Notes under the pieces: model-generated
Told to the model about the DNA's origin: nothing
The model's input: the letters and a program-made list of their open reading frames with translations, nothing else
Database searches by the model: none
Source: Sediminibacterium ginsengisoli
Lineage (GTDB): Bacteria > Bacteroidota > Bacteroidia > Chitinophagales > Chitinophagaceae
NCBI GenBank assembly: GCA_945860335.1
Contig: CAMAQW010000090.1
Span: forward strand, 1-6,755
Length of the DNA stretch: 6,755 nt
Direction: 5' to 3'
Translations under genes and position numbers: made by a program
Part shown: one piece after another, positions 5,887 to 6,755 of the stretch
Numbering within the stretch: the first letter of the stretch is position 1
How the letters are laid out: the number at the start of each line of letters is the position of its first letter

Positions 5887-6755
5887 TTACTGGGCTAATG
5901 ATACCCTTACTTTAACGCCAGCCCTTGTCGTTGTTGATGGAGCAGCTGTAGAAATATATGGCTGTACCCTTCGCTGATCAAAGAAGAATTGAAGATTTAC
6001 CCTACTATTTAATACATAATCAATAGAGGGCTGAATGGTGATCTCTTTTTGACCGCCAGTACCATATGCATTTGTTTGATCGAGCCTACTATTACTATTT
6101 GAAATATCACGCATCGATAAATCTACTTTTACGGTAAGATCATTTACCAGTTTGGCATCTTTCATTCCCGGAATGGTAAAAGGCAAACGAATTCCAGTGG
6201 TGCGGAAACTAAAACCAAATACCCACTCTGTACTTCTCGATTCACTTAATTGATAATCTACCAAACTAAGGCTTAACTGCCTACCCTTCCTGTATTCGAA
6301 GTGCATGTTCATTTGCTTATTGGTGGTAAAATCGAGCCCAATGAGTGGTTCAAAATTTTCTTGCATGGTAATATTAGGCACCAAGTAAAACGGAATATAG
6401 TTGCCGCTCACCGTGTCCATAAATGATGGACCACCTAGTCGAAATGGATCTTGATATAGTAGTGCACTATTAAAACTATTCATACTTAAGTTACCCTTGT
6501 AACTATGAGAAAATGAAATATTATTGAACTTTGCTGCGATTGCAGGAATTTTAGTGAGCCCTGTATAGGTGAGTCGCCAATTAGGCCTTGGAATAATACC
6601 GGCAAAAGGATTGGAACTTACTTTAGCATTTGACTGATTAATGAGCGGCGCTGTAGTTGGATCTTTACCAGCGTAAGCTGCTAAAAATGCAGGCACCAAC
6701 ACATCTTGTGAATACCTGCCATAACCATTTGCATATCCATCAGGCGTATACTTTT
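5887..6755 (-). CDS. sprA: SprA/Sov, type IX secretion outer-membrane translocon, C-terminal part
   Basis: SprA (Sov in Porphyromonas) forms the giant outer-membrane beta-barrel through which T9SS cargo leaves the cell. Only the last 288 codons are in the window; the frame stays open past 6755, and an in-frame GTG at 6702 is not the start, because family-like sequence (DGYANGYGRYSQD) continues upstream of it. Numbering from the first visible residue, recognisable blocks are RPNWRLTYTGL (about 56-66), FSHSYKG (81-87), EYRKGRQLSLSLVDYQLSESRS (153-174), and the closing strands GQKEITIQPSIDYVLNSRVNLQFFFDQ (234-260) and YISTAAPSTTTRAGVKVRVSLAQ (266-288), ending in the -LAQ terminus I associate with the family. 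Alternating polar/hydrophobic residues rich in Tyr and Phe fit outer-membrane strands. Complete members are above 2,000 residues, so most of the gene is missing. Its presence is strong evidence for Bacteroidota with a T9SS. Confidence 0.93.
   Translation of the reverse strand, partial: KYTPDGYANGYGRYSQDVLVPAFLAAYAGKDPTTAPLINQSNAKVSSNPFAGIIPRPNWRLTYTGLTKIPAIAAKFNNISFSHSYKGNLSMNSFNSALLYQDPFRLGGPSFMDTVSGNYIPFYLVPNITMQENFEPLIGLDFTTNKQMNMHFEYRKGRQLSLSLVDYQLSESRSTEWVFGFSFRTTGIRLPFTIPGMKDAKLVNDLTVKVDLSMRDISNSNSRLDQTNAYGTGGQKEITIQPSIDYVLNSRVNLQFFFDQRRVQPYISTAAPSTTTRAGVKVRVSLAQ

Noticed and set aside
5876..5892. ATTGATTCAAT-type small inverted repeat between the permease and sprA as a terminator
   Set aside because: The stem is five AT-rich pairs with a one-base loop and no following T-run, too weak to be a terminator.
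6700..6702. GTG as the start of a 271-residue protein at the right end
   Set aside because: The frame continues open to the window edge and the upstream residues match SprA, so this is an internal Val codon of a partial gene.

Overview
The window reads as ordinary chromosomal DNA from a member of the Bacteroidota. The main evidence is the C-terminal end of SprA, the type IX secretion (T9SS) outer-membrane translocon, a system confined to that phylum. Other signs are a DUF3127 OB-fold-like protein, a Bacteroidota-style zinc-dependent phospholipase C with a GHYIGDAHVPLH motif, AT-rich intergenic DNA, no clear Shine-Dalgarno sequences, and promoter candidates of the TTTG/TAnnTTTG type. A Chitinophagaceae-like lineage is a guess from overall protein flavour only.

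Layout. The left edge (minus strand) holds the first 84 codons of dnaA. A 247-bp AT-rich intergenic region separates it from a divergent, rightward two-gene unit: a 123-aa DUF3127 protein with an SSB-like DDLPF terminus, overlapping by one base (TAATG) a 545-aa COG2509-type FAD-dependent dehydrogenase. The 3' end of the dehydrogenase gene overlaps by 35 bp a convergent minus-strand gene for a secreted S1/P1-nuclease / zinc-dependent phospholipase C family protein. A 130-bp divergent intergenic region with a perfect 6-4-6 palindrome follows. Next comes a rightward ABC exporter pair (NatA-like ATPase and NatB-like permease, 11 bp apart). The window ends in the convergent 3' end of sprA, only 21 bp from the permease stop.

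How the genes fit together. The two clear transcription units are DUF3127-dehydrogenase and the ABC ATPase-permease; the second makes one membrane complex. The phospholipase/nuclease-like protein and SprA both act outside the cytoplasm but show no sequence evidence of working together. The first unit sits head-to-head with dnaA, which makes a DNA-transaction role for the SSB-tailed protein attractive but unproven.

No mobile element, CRISPR array, tRNA, rRNA or recognisable riboswitch was seen, and I found no clear undescribed system. The points most worth a second look are the SSB-like tip next to dnaA, the control region between these genes, the coupling to a flavoprotein of unknown substrate, and the compact convergent junctions without visible terminators.
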